Counted from the first letter of the stretch, positions 25,823-34,919 are shown. The stretch is 39,148 nt of DNA from Streptomyces ipomoeae 91-03 (GCF_000317595.1 NZ_AEJC01000563.1:1-39148), one strand, 5' to 3'. The notes: generated by a model from the letters alone, not told the origin. Made by a program: numbers and translations.

Positions 25823-26524
25823 ATGACCGCATTGAAGGGCGCGAACGTCTTCGTCACCGGTGGCAGCCGGGGCATCGGCAAGGCGCTGGTGGAGGAGCTG
25901 TACGCGCGCGGCGCCGCCAAGGTCTACGCCACGGCCCGCGACCCGCGCACCGTGACGCACCCCGACGCCGTCCCGGTGGCGCTGGAGGTCACCGACCCGG
26001 CTTCCGTGGCGGCGGCCTCCGCGCAGGCGCAGGACGTCACCGTGCTGATCAACAACGCGGGCGCCTCGGTCGGCGCGTCCTTCCTCGACTCCCCGGTCGA
26101 CGACGTACGCCGGGAGTTCGAGACCAACTTCTACGGCCCGTTCCTGGTCACCCGCGCCTTCGTACCGGTCATCGAACGCAACGGTGGCGGCCACCTCCTC
26201 AACGTCCACTCCGTGCTGTCCTGGATCGCGCTCGGCGGCTCCTACAGCGCCTCCAAGGCCGCCCTGTGGTCGCAGACCAACTCCCTGCGCCTGGAGCTCC
26301 AGCCGCGCGGCATCGCCGTCACCGGGCTGCACGTCGGCTACGTCGACACGGACCTCGCGGCCGGCGTCGACGCGCCCAAGTCCGACCCGCGTGCCGTCGC
26401 CGCACTCGCCCTCGACGGCGTCGAGACGGGCGCGTACGAGGTGCTGGCCGACGACATCTCGCGGCAGGTCAAGGCGGGCCTGGCCGGCGACCTGGCCGGA
26501 CTGTACGCCCAGCTGGCGAAGTAA
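25823..26524 (+). CDS. Short-chain dehydrogenase/reductase (SDR)
   Basis: 233 aa classical SDR, NAD(P)-dependent oxidoreductase. Cofactor loop TGGSRGIG (12-19), NNAG (77-80), catalytic Ser130, Tyr141 and Lys145 (YSASK), then GLHVGYVDTDLAAG. Start chosen at the ATG 25823 with GGAGG upstream; an in-frame GTG at 25811 is less likely. First gene of a probable operon with an alpha/beta hydrolase (27 bp gap) and a CocE-type hydrolase (31 bp gap), under a perfect TetR-type operator. Substrate unknown. Confidence 0.93.
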   Translation: MTALKGANVFVTGGSRGIGKALVEELYARGAAKVYATARDPRTVTHPDAVPVALEVTDPASVAAASAQAQDVTVLINNAGASVGASFLDSPVDDVRREFETNFYGPFLVTRAFVPVIERNGGGHLLNVHSVLSWIALGGSYSASKAALWSQTNSLRLELQPRGIAVTGLHVGYVDTDLAAGVDAPKSDPRAVAALALDGVETGAYEVLADDISRQVKAGLAGDLAGLYAQLAK

Positions 26525-26551
26525 CCCCTTCACACACAAGGAGTCGGCGAG

Positions 26552-27430
26552 ATGCCCAGCCACGAGTCACGTCCCACGATCCACATTCCGGGGACGACCA
26601 GCCACACCATCGCCCCGCGCGCGGGACGCCACAGCCGCGAGGGAACTCTGCGCTATCTCAAGGCGGGCACCGGCGCTCCCCTGGTCCTGCTGCACACCGT
26701 GCGCACCCAGGCCGAGCACTTCCGCCGCCTCATCCCGCTGATCTCGGACCGGTACACCGTCTACGCCCTCGACCTGCCGGGGATGGGCTACTCCGAGATC
26801 GTGCCCGGGGCGTCGTACGACGAGCCGGCCATGCGCGCGGGCGTCAAGCGGCTCCTGACCGAACTCGACCTCCACGACGTGACGCTGCTCGGGGAGTCCA
26901 TGGGAGCGGTGCTCGCCCTGACCACCGCCGCCGATCTCCCCGAGCGCGTCCGACGCGTCGTCGCGGTCAACACCTACGACTTCCGCGGCGGAATCGCCCG
27001 CTCAAGTCTCCTCGCCCGTGTCGTGGTCAGCGGCGTGCTCACGCCAGGAGTGGGCCCGGTGATCGCCGGGGTGGAGCCCAAGCCCGCCCTCACCAAGATC
27101 CTTCAAGGCGGCCTCGGCGACAAGAGCGCACTGCGCGAGGACTACGTGGACGAACTCCTCCAGGTGGGCAAGCGCCCCGGCTACCCGACCGTCGCCCGGG
27201 CCGTGTACCAGGCCCTGCCCAGCCTCATCGCCGCCCGCTCGCGCTACCCCGAGATCAAGGCACCCATCCACCTCGTCTACGGCGAAAAGGACTGGTCCCG
27301 GCCCTCCGACCGGCAGGCCAACAAGCAACTGCTGCCGGCCGCCGACTTCACACAGGTGCCGAAGGCCGGCCACTTCATCGCCCTGGAACGGCCCGACGTA
27401 CTGGCCGACCTGTTGAACGCGGTGGCCTGA
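26552..27430 (+). CDS. Alpha/beta hydrolase
   Basis: 292 aa. Nucleophile elbow GESMG with Ser116, oxyanion region LLHTVRTQ, acid Asp247 (YGEKDWSRP) and catalytic His274 (KAGHFIALERPD); DLPGMGYSE is typical of the family. AAGGAG precedes the ATG. Middle member of the SDR operon, so probably acts on an ester or C-C product in the same pathway. Two short pieces of a close paralog of this gene occur on the minus strand at 33430-33512 and 38970-39148. Confidence 0.92.
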   Translation: MPSHESRPTIHIPGTTSHTIAPRAGRHSREGTLRYLKAGTGAPLVLLHTVRTQAEHFRRLIPLISDRYTVYALDLPGMGYSEIVPGASYDEPAMRAGVKRLLTELDLHDVTLLGESMGAVLALTTAADLPERVRRVVAVNTYDFRGGIARSSLLARVVVSGVLTPGVGPVIAGVEPKPALTKILQGGLGDKSALREDYVDELLQVGKRPGYPTVARAVYQALPSLIAARSRYPEIKAPIHLVYGEKDWSRPSDRQANKQLLPAADFTQVPKAGHFIALERPDVLADLLNAVA

Positions 27431-27461
27431 CCCCCGGGACCACTGACCCAAGGAGCAGTGC

Positions 27462-29187
27462 ATGGCGGAGATAAAGATCGAGGTCGACGTTCCGGCGCGG
27501 ATGCGTGACGGCACGGTGCTGCGCGCGGATGTCTACCGGCCCGGCGGTGCGGGACCCGTGGCCGGTGCTGCTGAGCCGGCTGCCGTACGGCAAGCAGACT
27601 CCCATGATGACCGTCATGCTCGATCCGTTGGCGGCTGCCCGGCGCGGGTTCATGGTGGTCATCCAGGACACCCGTGGCCGGTTCGCCTCCGAGGGGGAGT
27701 GGGAGCCGTTCACGTACGAGCAGAGCGACGGCTACGACACCGTACGGTGGGCCGCCGCCCTCCCCGGCTCCAACGGCTCGGTCGGCATGATCGGTGGCAG
27801 CTACTTCGGCAACACCCAGTGGATGGCGGCGCTGTCGAAGCCGCCGGAGCTGAAGGCCATCGCGCCGATGATCACGTGGTCCGATCCGGACGACGGGCTG
27901 TGGACGCGCGGCGGCGCGATCGAACTCGGTCTCACCGTCCCCTGGTCCCTCCTGCAGGGCGCCGACACCCTGATGCGCCGTCACAGCACCGACCTGGACG
28001 GGCTCGTGACCGCCATCACCGGGCTCGTGCAGGATTTCGACGGCCTGGCGAACGGCGGTTACGGGGAGCTCCCCGCCGGGCGGTTTCCCGCGTTCGCCCG
28101 GCACGACCTGCCCGAGCTCGGCCACGAACGCTCCCGCCGCGAGCCGGAGTGGGCGGCGTCCTGCCGCGTCGCGGGCCGGCACGACGAGGTCGATCTGCCC
28201 ACCTTCCAGGTCGGCGGCTGGTACGACATCTTCAGCCAGGGCACACTCGACAACTTCACCGCCATGCGCCGGGCCGGCCGGCCCGCCACGCTGATCATGG
28301 GCCCGTGGACGCACACCAACCTGCGGCACGTGGTCGGGGACGTCAACTTCGGTTTCGGCGCGCACTCCGACTACATGGCCATGCGCGGACGTCTGTCGGA
28401 CATGCAGCTCGACTGGTTCCAGCGCACGATCGGCAACGGCGAGGCGCTGGAGCCGGACACGGGCAAGGTGCTGCTGTTCGTCATGGGCGTCAACCAGTGG
28501 CGCGAGGAGACGGAATGGCCCCTGTCGCGGGCCGTCGACACGGACTTCCACCTGCGCGCGGACGGACGCCTCACCCCTGAGCCGCCGTCCACCGCCGAGC
28601 GGGCCGAGGAGTTCACCTACGACCCGATGGACCCGGTACCCACCACCGGCGGCGCGCTCCTTACGGGCAGCGGGCTCCTGATGGCCGACGAGTCCCGGCC
28701 CGGTCCGCTCGATCAGACGGCCGTGGAGGCGCGCGAGGACGTCCTGGTCTTCACCACCGAACCTCTCGCCGAGGACGTCGAGGTGACCGGCCGCATCAAG
28801 GCGGTGCTCTTCGCCACCACCGACGGCCCCTCGACCGACTGGGTGGCCCGCCTGTGCGACGTCGACGAGAACGGCGTCTCCCGCAACGTGACCGACGGCA
28901 TCGTGCGGGTACGGGCGACACCGGGTGAACCCGCCGAGCACATTGTGGACCTGTGGTCGACCAGCATCGTCTTCAGGGCAGGGCACCGCATACGGGTCCA
29001 GGTCACCTCCAGCAACTTCCCCCGCTGGGACCGCAACCTCAACACAGGAGAACCCGAGCACAGCGCGACCATGGCCCGAGCAGCCCGGCAACAGGTCTTC
29101 CACGACCCCGCCCGGCCTTCCCGCATCGTGCTGCCGGTGGTTCCGGCCTGCCAAGAAACGGCGGCACAGTCGCCGTCTCTGCAATAG
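27462..29187 (+). pseudogene. CocE/NonD family hydrolase, frameshifted near the N-terminus
   Basis: X-Pro dipeptidyl-peptidase (S15)/cocaine-esterase family. The N-terminus MAEIKIEVDVPARMRDGTVL is in one frame, and the remaining ~540 residues from DPWPVLLSRLPYGKQ are in the next; the shift lies in the G/C run around 27540-27560. Otherwise complete: nucleophile GGSYFGNTQW, Asp in GGWYDIFSQGT, His in GPWTHTN, and the C-terminal jelly-roll (VTGRIKAVLFATT...RIRVQVTSSNFPRWDRN). A GTG at 27505 could start a shortened protein lacking strand one. Either a true mutation or a sequencing error; all catalytic residues remain. Confidence 0.82.
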
Positions 29188-29234
29188 GCGGCCGAGCCTC
29201 CGGGCCGGCGACGAGTGTGCCGGGGTGAAGCCGC

Positions 29235-29289
29235 TTGACCGGATGCCGCCTCCGCTTTACTCTGGAATCATTACGGAGGTAGCCTCCGT
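29235..29289 (+). promoter_or_regulatory. Promoter and operator of the second TetR regulator
   Basis: -35 TTGACC (29235-29240), 17-bp spacer, -10 TACTCT (29258-29263). Just downstream lies the operator ACGGAGGTAGCCTCCGT (29273-29289), which shares the core CGGAGGYAGCCTCCG with the site at 30991. Confidence 0.78.
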
Positions 29290-29328
29290 TTTATGGGAAC
29301 TACAGGACCGCGTGACCCGGGAGGGCGC

Positions 29329-29925
29329 ATGAGCGCCAGTGGACAGCAGGGGCGCAAGCCTCGCGCGGATGTCCAGCGCAACCGTGCCGCCCTCCTGGAA
29401 GCGGCGCAGCGTCACTTCCTGAAGTACGGGGTCGGTACGTCCCTGGAGGCGGTGGCCAAGGAGGCGGGTGTCGGACCCGGCACCTTGTACCGGCATTTCC
29501 CCACCCGGGAAGCGCTGTTGGCGGCCGTGCTGCAGACGCGCTCCGAAGAACTGGTGGCGCGTCGGAAAGAGATCGCGCGGCTCGACGACGCCGACGAGGC
29601 ACTGGAGCAGTGGCTGCGCGCACTGGAGGAGTACTTCAGCGCGTTCAGCGGACTGCCGGAGCCGCTCATGGCCGCGGCCCGGGCGCAGGATCCGGACAAC
29701 CCGCTCACGCTCTCCTGCGACACCGTCATCACCGCCACCGAGGAGTACGTGCGCGCCGCCCAGCGGGCGGGACGTGTGCGCGAGTCGGTGCAGGGTTACG
29801 ACCTGTTCCTCGCGGCCATCTCCGTCGCCTGGCTCAAGGGCGCCGGTGCCGCAGAGGAGGAGTCGCTGGACCGCGTTCGCGCGCTCGTCGCCACCGGCTA
29901 CCGCAAGCGGGACGCCCAGGCGTAA
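29329..29925 (+). CDS. TetR family transcriptional regulator (second)
   Basis: 198 aa from MSASGQQGRKP; GGGAGG is seven bases upstream. An ATG at 29293 would add 12 residues but overlaps the operator side. HTH: RAALLEAAQRHFLKYGVGTSLEAVAKEAGVGPGTLYRHFPTREALLAAV. Ligand domain all helical. Its own promoter carries a CGGAGG...CCTCCG palindrome repeated twice upstream of the LLM oxidoreductase gene, so autorepression and control of that oxidoreductase are inferred. The F420-reductase-like gene between them may respond too, but no site was found upstream of it. Confidence 0.92.
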   Translation: MSASGQQGRKPRADVQRNRAALLEAAQRHFLKYGVGTSLEAVAKEAGVGPGTLYRHFPTREALLAAVLQTRSEELVARRKEIARLDDADEALEQWLRALEEYFSAFSGLPEPLMAAARAQDPDNPLTLSCDTVITATEEYVRAAQRAGRVRESVQGYDLFLAAISVAWLKGAGAAEEESLDRVRALVATGYRKRDAQA

Positions 29926-30051
29926 GCCGTCGCCTGACGATCACCCGACCCCCAGGCATCCTCCGGATTTCCGGGGGCGTCCGGCGGTCCCATCACACAG
30001 TGATCACATTGCGCCACCCTGAGGGCAGTGCAACTCACCGAAGGACAAATC

Positions 30052-30786
30052 ATGAAAATTTCCGTTATCGGCGCCGGGGCCATCGGTGGCAATCTTGCCC
30101 GCAAGCTCAGTGGGGCCGGTCACGACGTCAAGGTGGCGGACGCCCGCGGCCCCGAGGGTGTCGCGCCCGACGTGCTGGAGACCGGCGCCCGCGCCGTGGC
30201 GCTCGAGGACGCCGTCAAGGACAGGGACGCCGTAATCCTGGCCATTCCCTTCGGAGTGGCGGGACAGCTGGCCGACTTGTTCGTTTCCGTCCCCGCCGAG
30301 ACGGTGGTCATCGACACCTCCAACTACTACCCGCACCTCAACGGGCGGATCGAGGCAGTGGAGGACGGTGTGGTGGAGAGCGTGTACACCTCCGAACTCC
30401 TTGGGCGTCCCGTGGTCAAGGCGTGGAACGCCGCCCTGGCCGAAACCCAGCGAACGAAGGGCGTCCCCGCGGGCACTCCGGGCCGCATCGCCATCCCGGT
30501 CGCCGGCGACTCCGAGGAAGCGAAGCGTGTGGCCATGCGCCTGGTGGACGACACCGGATTCGATCCCTACGACGCGGGCGCACTGGCCGACTCCTGGCGT
30601 CAGCAGCCGATGGGCCCCGCCTACTGCACGGAGCTGACCCTGAACGAGCTGCCGGCAGCCCTGGCCGCGGCCGACCGCGTCAAGGATGCAGCCGTCCGCG
30701 ACAGCATGGCAGAGCGCTTCGCCGCCCTCGGGGCCAATCCCACGCCGGCGGACGTCGTCGAGATGAACCGCGCCGCCCACCGGTGA
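30052..30786 (+). CDS. NADPH-dependent F420 reductase-like protein (COG2085)
   Basis: 244 aa. N-terminal Rossmann fold: MKISVIGAGAIGGNLARKL, with hydrophobic strand AVILAIPFG and VIDTSNYYP. The dimer domain includes RIAIPVAGDSEEAKR and VDDTGFDPYDAGALADSWRQQP, as in F420H2:NADP oxidoreductase-like proteins. It could supply reduced F420 or act as a simple NADPH reductase. AAGGA before the ATG at 30052; an upstream start at 30028 is unlikely. The stop sits in a tandemly repeated 20-mer. Confidence 0.88.
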   Translation: MKISVIGAGAIGGNLARKLSGAGHDVKVADARGPEGVAPDVLETGARAVALEDAVKDRDAVILAIPFGVAGQLADLFVSVPAETVVIDTSNYYPHLNGRIEAVEDGVVESVYTSELLGRPVVKAWNAALAETQRTKGVPAGTPGRIAIPVAGDSEEAKRVAMRLVDDTGFDPYDAGALADSWRQQPMGPAYCTELTLNELPAALAAADRVKDAAVRDSMAERFAALGANPTPADVVEMNRAAHR

Positions 30787-30810
30787 CGCCCGCCGCCCAC
30801 CGGTGACGCC
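30771..30810. repeat. 20-bp tandem repeat across the stop codon
   Basis: CGCCGCCCACCGGTGACGCC occurs twice in direct succession (30771-30790, 30791-30810). Copy one contains the TGA of the F420-reductase-like gene. Confidence 0.9.
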
Positions 30811-30983
30811 CGCCGCCGACCGTGGCGCACACCCCGTGCGAGAGGTCCCCCTGCAGCTCCTCTCACCGGAGCGCCACGGCCGGTTTCTGCGGCGCGCCTG
30901 CCCTCCGTTTGCGCGCCCTGGCCCTCGTACGCGCCCCGGCGCTCGCGTCCACCGTCCCCGCAGGCCACGGGACTCCGACTCCT

Positions 30984-31044
30984 TTGACAATGCGGAGGCA
31001 GCCTCCGCACTCTCGGAGACGAAAACGGAGGCATCTTCCGTTTT
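30984..31044 (+). promoter_or_regulatory. Promoter of the LLM oxidoreductase gene with two TetR-type operators
   Basis: -35 TTGACA (30984-30989) and a candidate -10 CACTCT (31008-31013). Operator TGCGGAGGCAGCCTCCGCA (30991-31009, perfect 9-1-9) fills the spacer. A second palindrome, AAAACGGAGGCATCTTCCG plus TTTT (31022-31044), follows. Both share the core found in the TetR promoter at 29273. Confidence 0.82.
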
Positions 31045-31069
31045 TCTCGCCCTGTTTGGAGGAGCGGCC

Positions 31070-32422
31070 ATGGCAAGCCAACAGATGCTCCTGTGCATGC
31101 AGTTCACCAGCGGCTACGGAGCCGAACCCGGTGCATGGCGCCTGCCGGGCGCGAACCTGTCCAGCTACACGGACATGGACCAGTTCGTGCGCTACGCGCA
31201 GGCGGCCGAGCGCGGCAAGATCCAGCTGCTGTTCTTCGCGGACACCCCGGTCCTGGACGTGGACCTCGAAGACCAGGCCCCGCATCACCCCATCGACCCG
31301 CTGCTGGTCATGACGGCCATCGCACGCGAGACCGAGCGGATCGGCCTTGTCGCCACCGCTTCCACCACCTTCAACGAGCCCTACCCCCTTGCCCGGCAGT
31401 TCAAGGCGCTCGACGTGATCAGCCACGGCCGGGCCGGCTGGAACGCGGTCACCACCTCGGATCCCGCCGCCGCGGCGAACTTCGGCCGTCACATACCGCC
31501 GCGCGCACAGAAGTACGAGCGCGCGCACGAGGTCGTCCAGATCGTGCAGGCGCTGTGGGGAAGCTGGGAGAAGGACGCCTGGGTCCGGGACATCCCCGGC
31601 AAGCGGTTCGCCGATATGGACAAGATCCAGCCGGTCAACCTCCAGGGCCGCCACGTCGCCTCCCGCAGCCCGCTGCCCATCCCGCCGCCCATCCCGCCGT
31701 CCGAGCAGGGCCTGCTGGTCATCTTCCAGGCGGGCGGCGGCAGTTACGGCCTGGAACTGGCTGGCCGTTACGCGGACGGCGTCTACGCCAACCCTTACAC
31801 CGTCGAAGACGGCCAGGCTCAGCGGAACGCCCTGCGGGATGCTGCCAAACGTGCCGGACGCGATCCGGACGAGGTGAAGATGTTCGCCGGTTTCATGCCG
31901 ACCATCGCCGCCTCCCGCCGGGCCGCGCTCGACCGGCGGCGTTTCCTGGACGAGTCCGTCGACCTGCGCCAGCGGGTGCGCTACCTCGGCGCGATGATCG
32001 GCCTGCCGCTCACCTACGACCAGATCGACGAACCCCTGAGCGCGAGTCAGTTGGCCGACGCCGTGCCCAGCCCTCACGACCCGCGCTCCGCACGCGCTCT
32101 CGAAGTGGTCCGGGAGGGCTGGACCTTGCGTGACGTGATCGCCCACGGGGTCATCGACTACCACCCGGTGGTGGCCGGCACCGCCGCCGACGTGGCCGAC
32201 CATATGCAGCAGTGGTTCGAGGCCGAGGCCTGTGACGGCTTCTCGCCGGCCATCGACGGCTACCACGACGGCGTCGACGCCTTCGTCGACCAGGTCGTCC
32301 CTCTCCTGCAGGAACGCGGCTTGTACCACCTCGACTACGAGGGCCACACCCTGCGCGACCACCTCGGGGCCCGCGAGCAGTACGGGCTCGACCCGCGCGG
32401 CACAGAACTGCCCCGGTCATGA
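31070..32422 (+). CDS. LLM class flavin-dependent monooxygenase (NtaA/SnaA/DszA type)
   Basis: 450 aa, bacterial luciferase-like fold of the nitrilotriacetate-monooxygenase branch, using FMNH2 supplied by a separate reductase. Motifs: FFADTPVLDVD near residue 60, ETERIGLVATASTTFNEPY, DVISHGRAGWNAVTTSDP, then IFQAGGGSYGLELAGRYADGVYA. GGAGGAG precedes the ATG. A flavin-reductase start overlaps its stop (ATGA), but that partner is broken. Repressed, by inference, by the upstream TetR protein. Substrate unknown; the family attacks sulfur, amine and xenobiotic compounds. Confidence 0.92.
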   Translation: MASQQMLLCMQFTSGYGAEPGAWRLPGANLSSYTDMDQFVRYAQAAERGKIQLLFFADTPVLDVDLEDQAPHHPIDPLLVMTAIARETERIGLVATASTTFNEPYPLARQFKALDVISHGRAGWNAVTTSDPAAAANFGRHIPPRAQKYERAHEVVQIVQALWGSWEKDAWVRDIPGKRFADMDKIQPVNLQGRHVASRSPLPIPPPIPPSEQGLLVIFQAGGGSYGLELAGRYADGVYANPYTVEDGQAQRNALRDAAKRAGRDPDEVKMFAGFMPTIAASRRAALDRRRFLDESVDLRQRVRYLGAMIGLPLTYDQIDEPLSASQLADAVPSPHDPRSARALEVVREGWTLRDVIAHGVIDYHPVVAGTAADVADHMQQWFEAEACDGFSPAIDGYHDGVDAFVDQVVPLLQERGLYHLDYEGHTLRDHLGAREQYGLDPRGTELPRS

Positions 32423-32575
32423 CCGCCACCCCGATATCCGACACCTCCGCCGGCCCGCATTCCGCGACGCCTTGGCCGCCGTCGCCTCCCCGGTCGCCGT
32501 CATCACCGCTGTGGACGGCAGGCGCCCGCACGGCGCCACGGTAAGCACCTTGCCTCTCTGTCCCATGTCACCCCC
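32419..32575 (+). pseudogene. Flavin reductase remnant (N-terminus)
   Basis: ATG overlaps the monooxygenase stop, the usual coupling for its FMN reductase. After a frameshift near 32450, the recognisable flavin-reductase start reads RPAFRDALAAVASPVAVITA followed by GRRPHGATVST, then homology ends. The remaining two thirds are missing. The monooxygenase would need a reductase from elsewhere. Confidence 0.72.
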
Positions 32576-32704
32576 GTCTCACCGGCCAGGTCATCCATCT
32601 GATCCGGCTGCTGCCCGCTCACCGTCGGCCGGCTCATGGAAAGCGGAAAGCACCGACCGGCGATGCGGCGACAACCGGACTGAGCACTCTCGAAAGGACC
32701 CGCT

Positions 32705-33094
32705 TTGCCAACCACCACCTCGTTCTTCACTGATCTCGCGCGGACCCGGCACTCCCCCCGGCAGTTCCTGTCCACTCCACTGCCCGCCACGGACATCCGC
32801 GGCGTTCTGGAAGACGCGCAGACAGCGCCCTCGAACAGCAACACCCAGCCATGGAACGTCCACATCGTCTCCGGCGGGGCACGGGACGCCCTGAGTAATG
32901 AACTCCTCAAGGCATACGAGGAAGACCGGACCTCCCCCGACTTCACCTCCGACTACGGCGAAGGCATGTACCGGGAGCGGTCGTACCAGCACGCGGCCAT
33001 CGTCTACGGGGCCCGTGGCGTTGAGCGCTCGGACCGGGAGGGCAGGAAGGAGGTCATCCTCGACAACCACTATGGTGCTTCTGACGAATCTTGA
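32705..33094 (+). pseudogene. Truncated nitroreductase family protein
   Basis: 129 codons from a TTG with AAAGGA before it. Matches the N-terminal half of FMN nitroreductases: RHSPRQFLSTPLPATDIRGVLEDAQTAPSNSNTQPW (FMN phosphate and NTQPW motifs), then YGEGMYRERSYQHA. Full-length members are about 220 aa; homology stops near VILDNHYGAS and a stop follows. A short product might still be made, but it would lack half of the FMN site and dimer interface. Confidence 0.75.
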
Positions 33095-33429
33095 AGCCGC
33101 CCTCGGGCTGGAGCGGGTGGCCGGAGCGCACCACGGCGCCACGTCGCGGGAGAGCTCCGGCGCACGGGCCTTTCGACGAGAATCGGCAGGATGGTGGAAG
33201 GCCGGCGCGGCGAACCGACCCGGTTCGCCGTGGGTATTCGGCTTGATCGCCGTCGCATAGGGAGGGTGGCGAGTGCTGCCGCGGCGACGGGCTGACGAAC
33301 CGTCCGCCGGGAGGAGCGCAGGTTGTGCCGCATCCAGTGGCCCTGTGGTGAGAGAACGTCGCCACCTTCGACACCGCCGACGACGGGCGCTGTTCTCCCC
33401 CAAAGCGGCCAGATCACTGATCACACCAC
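33095..33429. other. Non-coding stretch between truncated genes
   Basis: 335 bp following the broken nitroreductase. Both strands have open stretches without start signals or recognisable motifs. Probably decayed sequence. Confidence 0.4.
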
Positions 33430-33512
33430 CTACCGGCGCTGTCCAGTGCGATGAAGTGGTCCGCTCCCGGCACCTGTGTGAAGTCTGCGGCAGGCAGCAA
33501 CTTCTTGCTGGA
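33430..33512 (-). pseudogene. Alpha/beta hydrolase remnant, C-terminal piece
   Basis: Minus-strand reading SKKLLPAADFTQVP then GADHFIALDSAG aligns with residues about 257-280 of the intact alpha/beta hydrolase at 26552 (NKQLLPAADFTQVP, KAGHFIALERPD), including the catalytic His. No start; flanks unrelated. It appears to continue directly the piece at 38970-39148. Confidence 0.82.
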
Positions 33513-33551
33513 GGAGAACAACTATGACATCTAGAGACACGAAGGAACATC

Positions 33552-34220
33552 ATGGAATCGACGAGTCTGGAACGGATCGATCTGGGTGAAGTGCCGTACG
33601 AGGCAGCACAGGCCGACATGGCCCGGTGGGTCATCGAGCGGAAGGAGGGGCGCGCCGGGAACCGGCTGTTCCTGTTGACGCACCCGCCTGTGATCACCTA
33701 CACTAAACGGACCCCGGCCAGCCAGCTCCCTGATGCGAGTTCGCCGATACCCCTGGTCGAAGTCGACAGAGGCGGTCATGCCACGTATCACGGTCCTGGA
33801 CAGCTCATCGGCTATCTCGTGGTGAACGTACGCGACCTCGGCCCCCGCGGCCTGGTACGCCGGGTCGAGCAGGCTCTGATCCACGCAGTGGGATCGCTCG
33901 GCTTCGAGGCGGTACGAAGGGACACGCCGCGAGGATCCGAGAGCCTGGTCGGCGTATGGACCCCCGACGACCGCAAACTCGCCTCCATCGGCATGCGCAT
34001 CAGCGGCAGTGTGACCAGCCACGGCTTCGCTCTCAACATCGCCCCCGACCTCGACGTCTACACCACATTCACGTCCTGCGCGCTGCCGCACGTCCGAATG
34101 ACATCACTCGCGGAACTCGCCGAGGAAAGCGGACGGCCCACGCCCACCGAAGTTCAAGTGCGGGACGCCGTGGCCGCAGCTCTGACAACGGAGCTTGTGG
34201 TGGCCGGAGCACAGCCATAA
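33552..34220 (+). CDS. lipB: Lipoyl(octanoyl) transferase LipB (accessory copy)
   Basis: 222 aa. Transfers octanoyl from acyl carrier protein to lipoyl-domain lysines through a thioester. Seen: RGGHATYHGPGQLIGY (73-88), catalytic Lys142 (RKLASIGMRI) and catalytic Cys176 (TSCALPHVRMTSL); the usual P-C-G reads S-C-A here. GAAGGAA before the ATG. No lipA or lipoyl-domain gene is adjacent, whereas the housekeeping Streptomyces lipB is next to lipA, so this is probably a second, horizontally gained copy. The start of the 5.4-kb redox block. Confidence 0.9.
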   Translation: MESTSLERIDLGEVPYEAAQADMARWVIERKEGRAGNRLFLLTHPPVITYTKRTPASQLPDASSPIPLVEVDRGGHATYHGPGQLIGYLVVNVRDLGPRGLVRRVEQALIHAVGSLGFEAVRRDTPRGSESLVGVWTPDDRKLASIGMRISGSVTSHGFALNIAPDLDVYTTFTSCALPHVRMTSLAELAEESGRPTPTEVQVRDAVAAALTTELVVAGAQP

Positions 34221-34374
34221 GGACGCGGTCGCACCCGCGCCCTCTCAGTCATCTCTCGGTGTGCAGGGGTATCTTCGCGGCTCGCAGCCTGCGAATGTTC
34301 TCCGCGTGGCGCGAACCCGAGGTGCTTGACCCCCGCCGCGTTCGCGGAGTCGGATCTTCCCTCCGATCCAGCGG

Positions 34375-34590
34375 TTGTCTCGAAGCGTCGATGCGAGAGA
34401 CCCGATCCGGGAGCGCTTCTACGCCCCCCCCGAGCGCGCCGACCGAGCGGTAGCCGACGTCGTCGCCGGGATCGCCCGGAGGCGGGGCACCCTCATGGCC
34501 CAGGTCGCGCTCACCTGGTTGCTCCAACGCCCCGGGGGGGGCGGCGCCCCCGTGGTCTGCGCGACCCAACTGCCCCACTCATCAAGGTGA
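34375..34590 (+). pseudogene. Aldo/keto reductase remnant (C-terminus)
   Basis: Reads DPIRERFYAPPERADRAVAD, VVAGIARRRGTLMAQVALTW, LLQRPGG, then APVVCATQLPHSS. This matches the C-terminal helix-strand of aldo/keto reductases (AQVALAWLL, PIVGAT, HL). The catalytic N-terminal barrel half is absent. An extra-G tract (34535-34545) disrupts the strand before APVV. Confidence 0.72.
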
Positions 34591-34919
34591 TTGGGGGACC
34601 CACCACGGCAGCGGGCCCCAAGACGCTTTCTGCTGCGCACAACGGACAACTTCGAGCCCTGCCCATAATGCGTTGTCGTAGCCGAGATCCGTCGGGACGG
34701 TGACGCTCAGGGTGACGGCCGGCCTGTTCAGGGCCTCGCCCGGGCCATGCGCGCGGGCGGAGTGGTGTCCTGCTCGCTACCCGGGACAACCGGGCAGACC
34801 CAGATCGGCCGGCCGCCTGGGGGCGTGATGACCTGACGTTCCCGCTGTGCTGCTTGGGATGGACTTCCCCAGCCGACGACTCGTCAGCTGGCTCATCCGG
34901 CTCCGTAGCGATGCGGGTT
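34591..34919. other. Intergenic stretch without recognisable genes
   Basis: About 330 bp between the reductase remnant and the DUF1330-like gene stop. Nothing supportable seen on either strand. Confidence 0.4.

Noticed and set aside
33095..33429. Possible small genes on either strand after the nitroreductase piece
   Set aside because: No start signals, motifs or third-position pattern strong enough; treated as decayed sequence.
34240..34370. Minus-strand frame with RHAENIRRLRAAKIPLHTER
   Set aside because: Looked like a protein tail but I could not place it in any family and it lacks a start.
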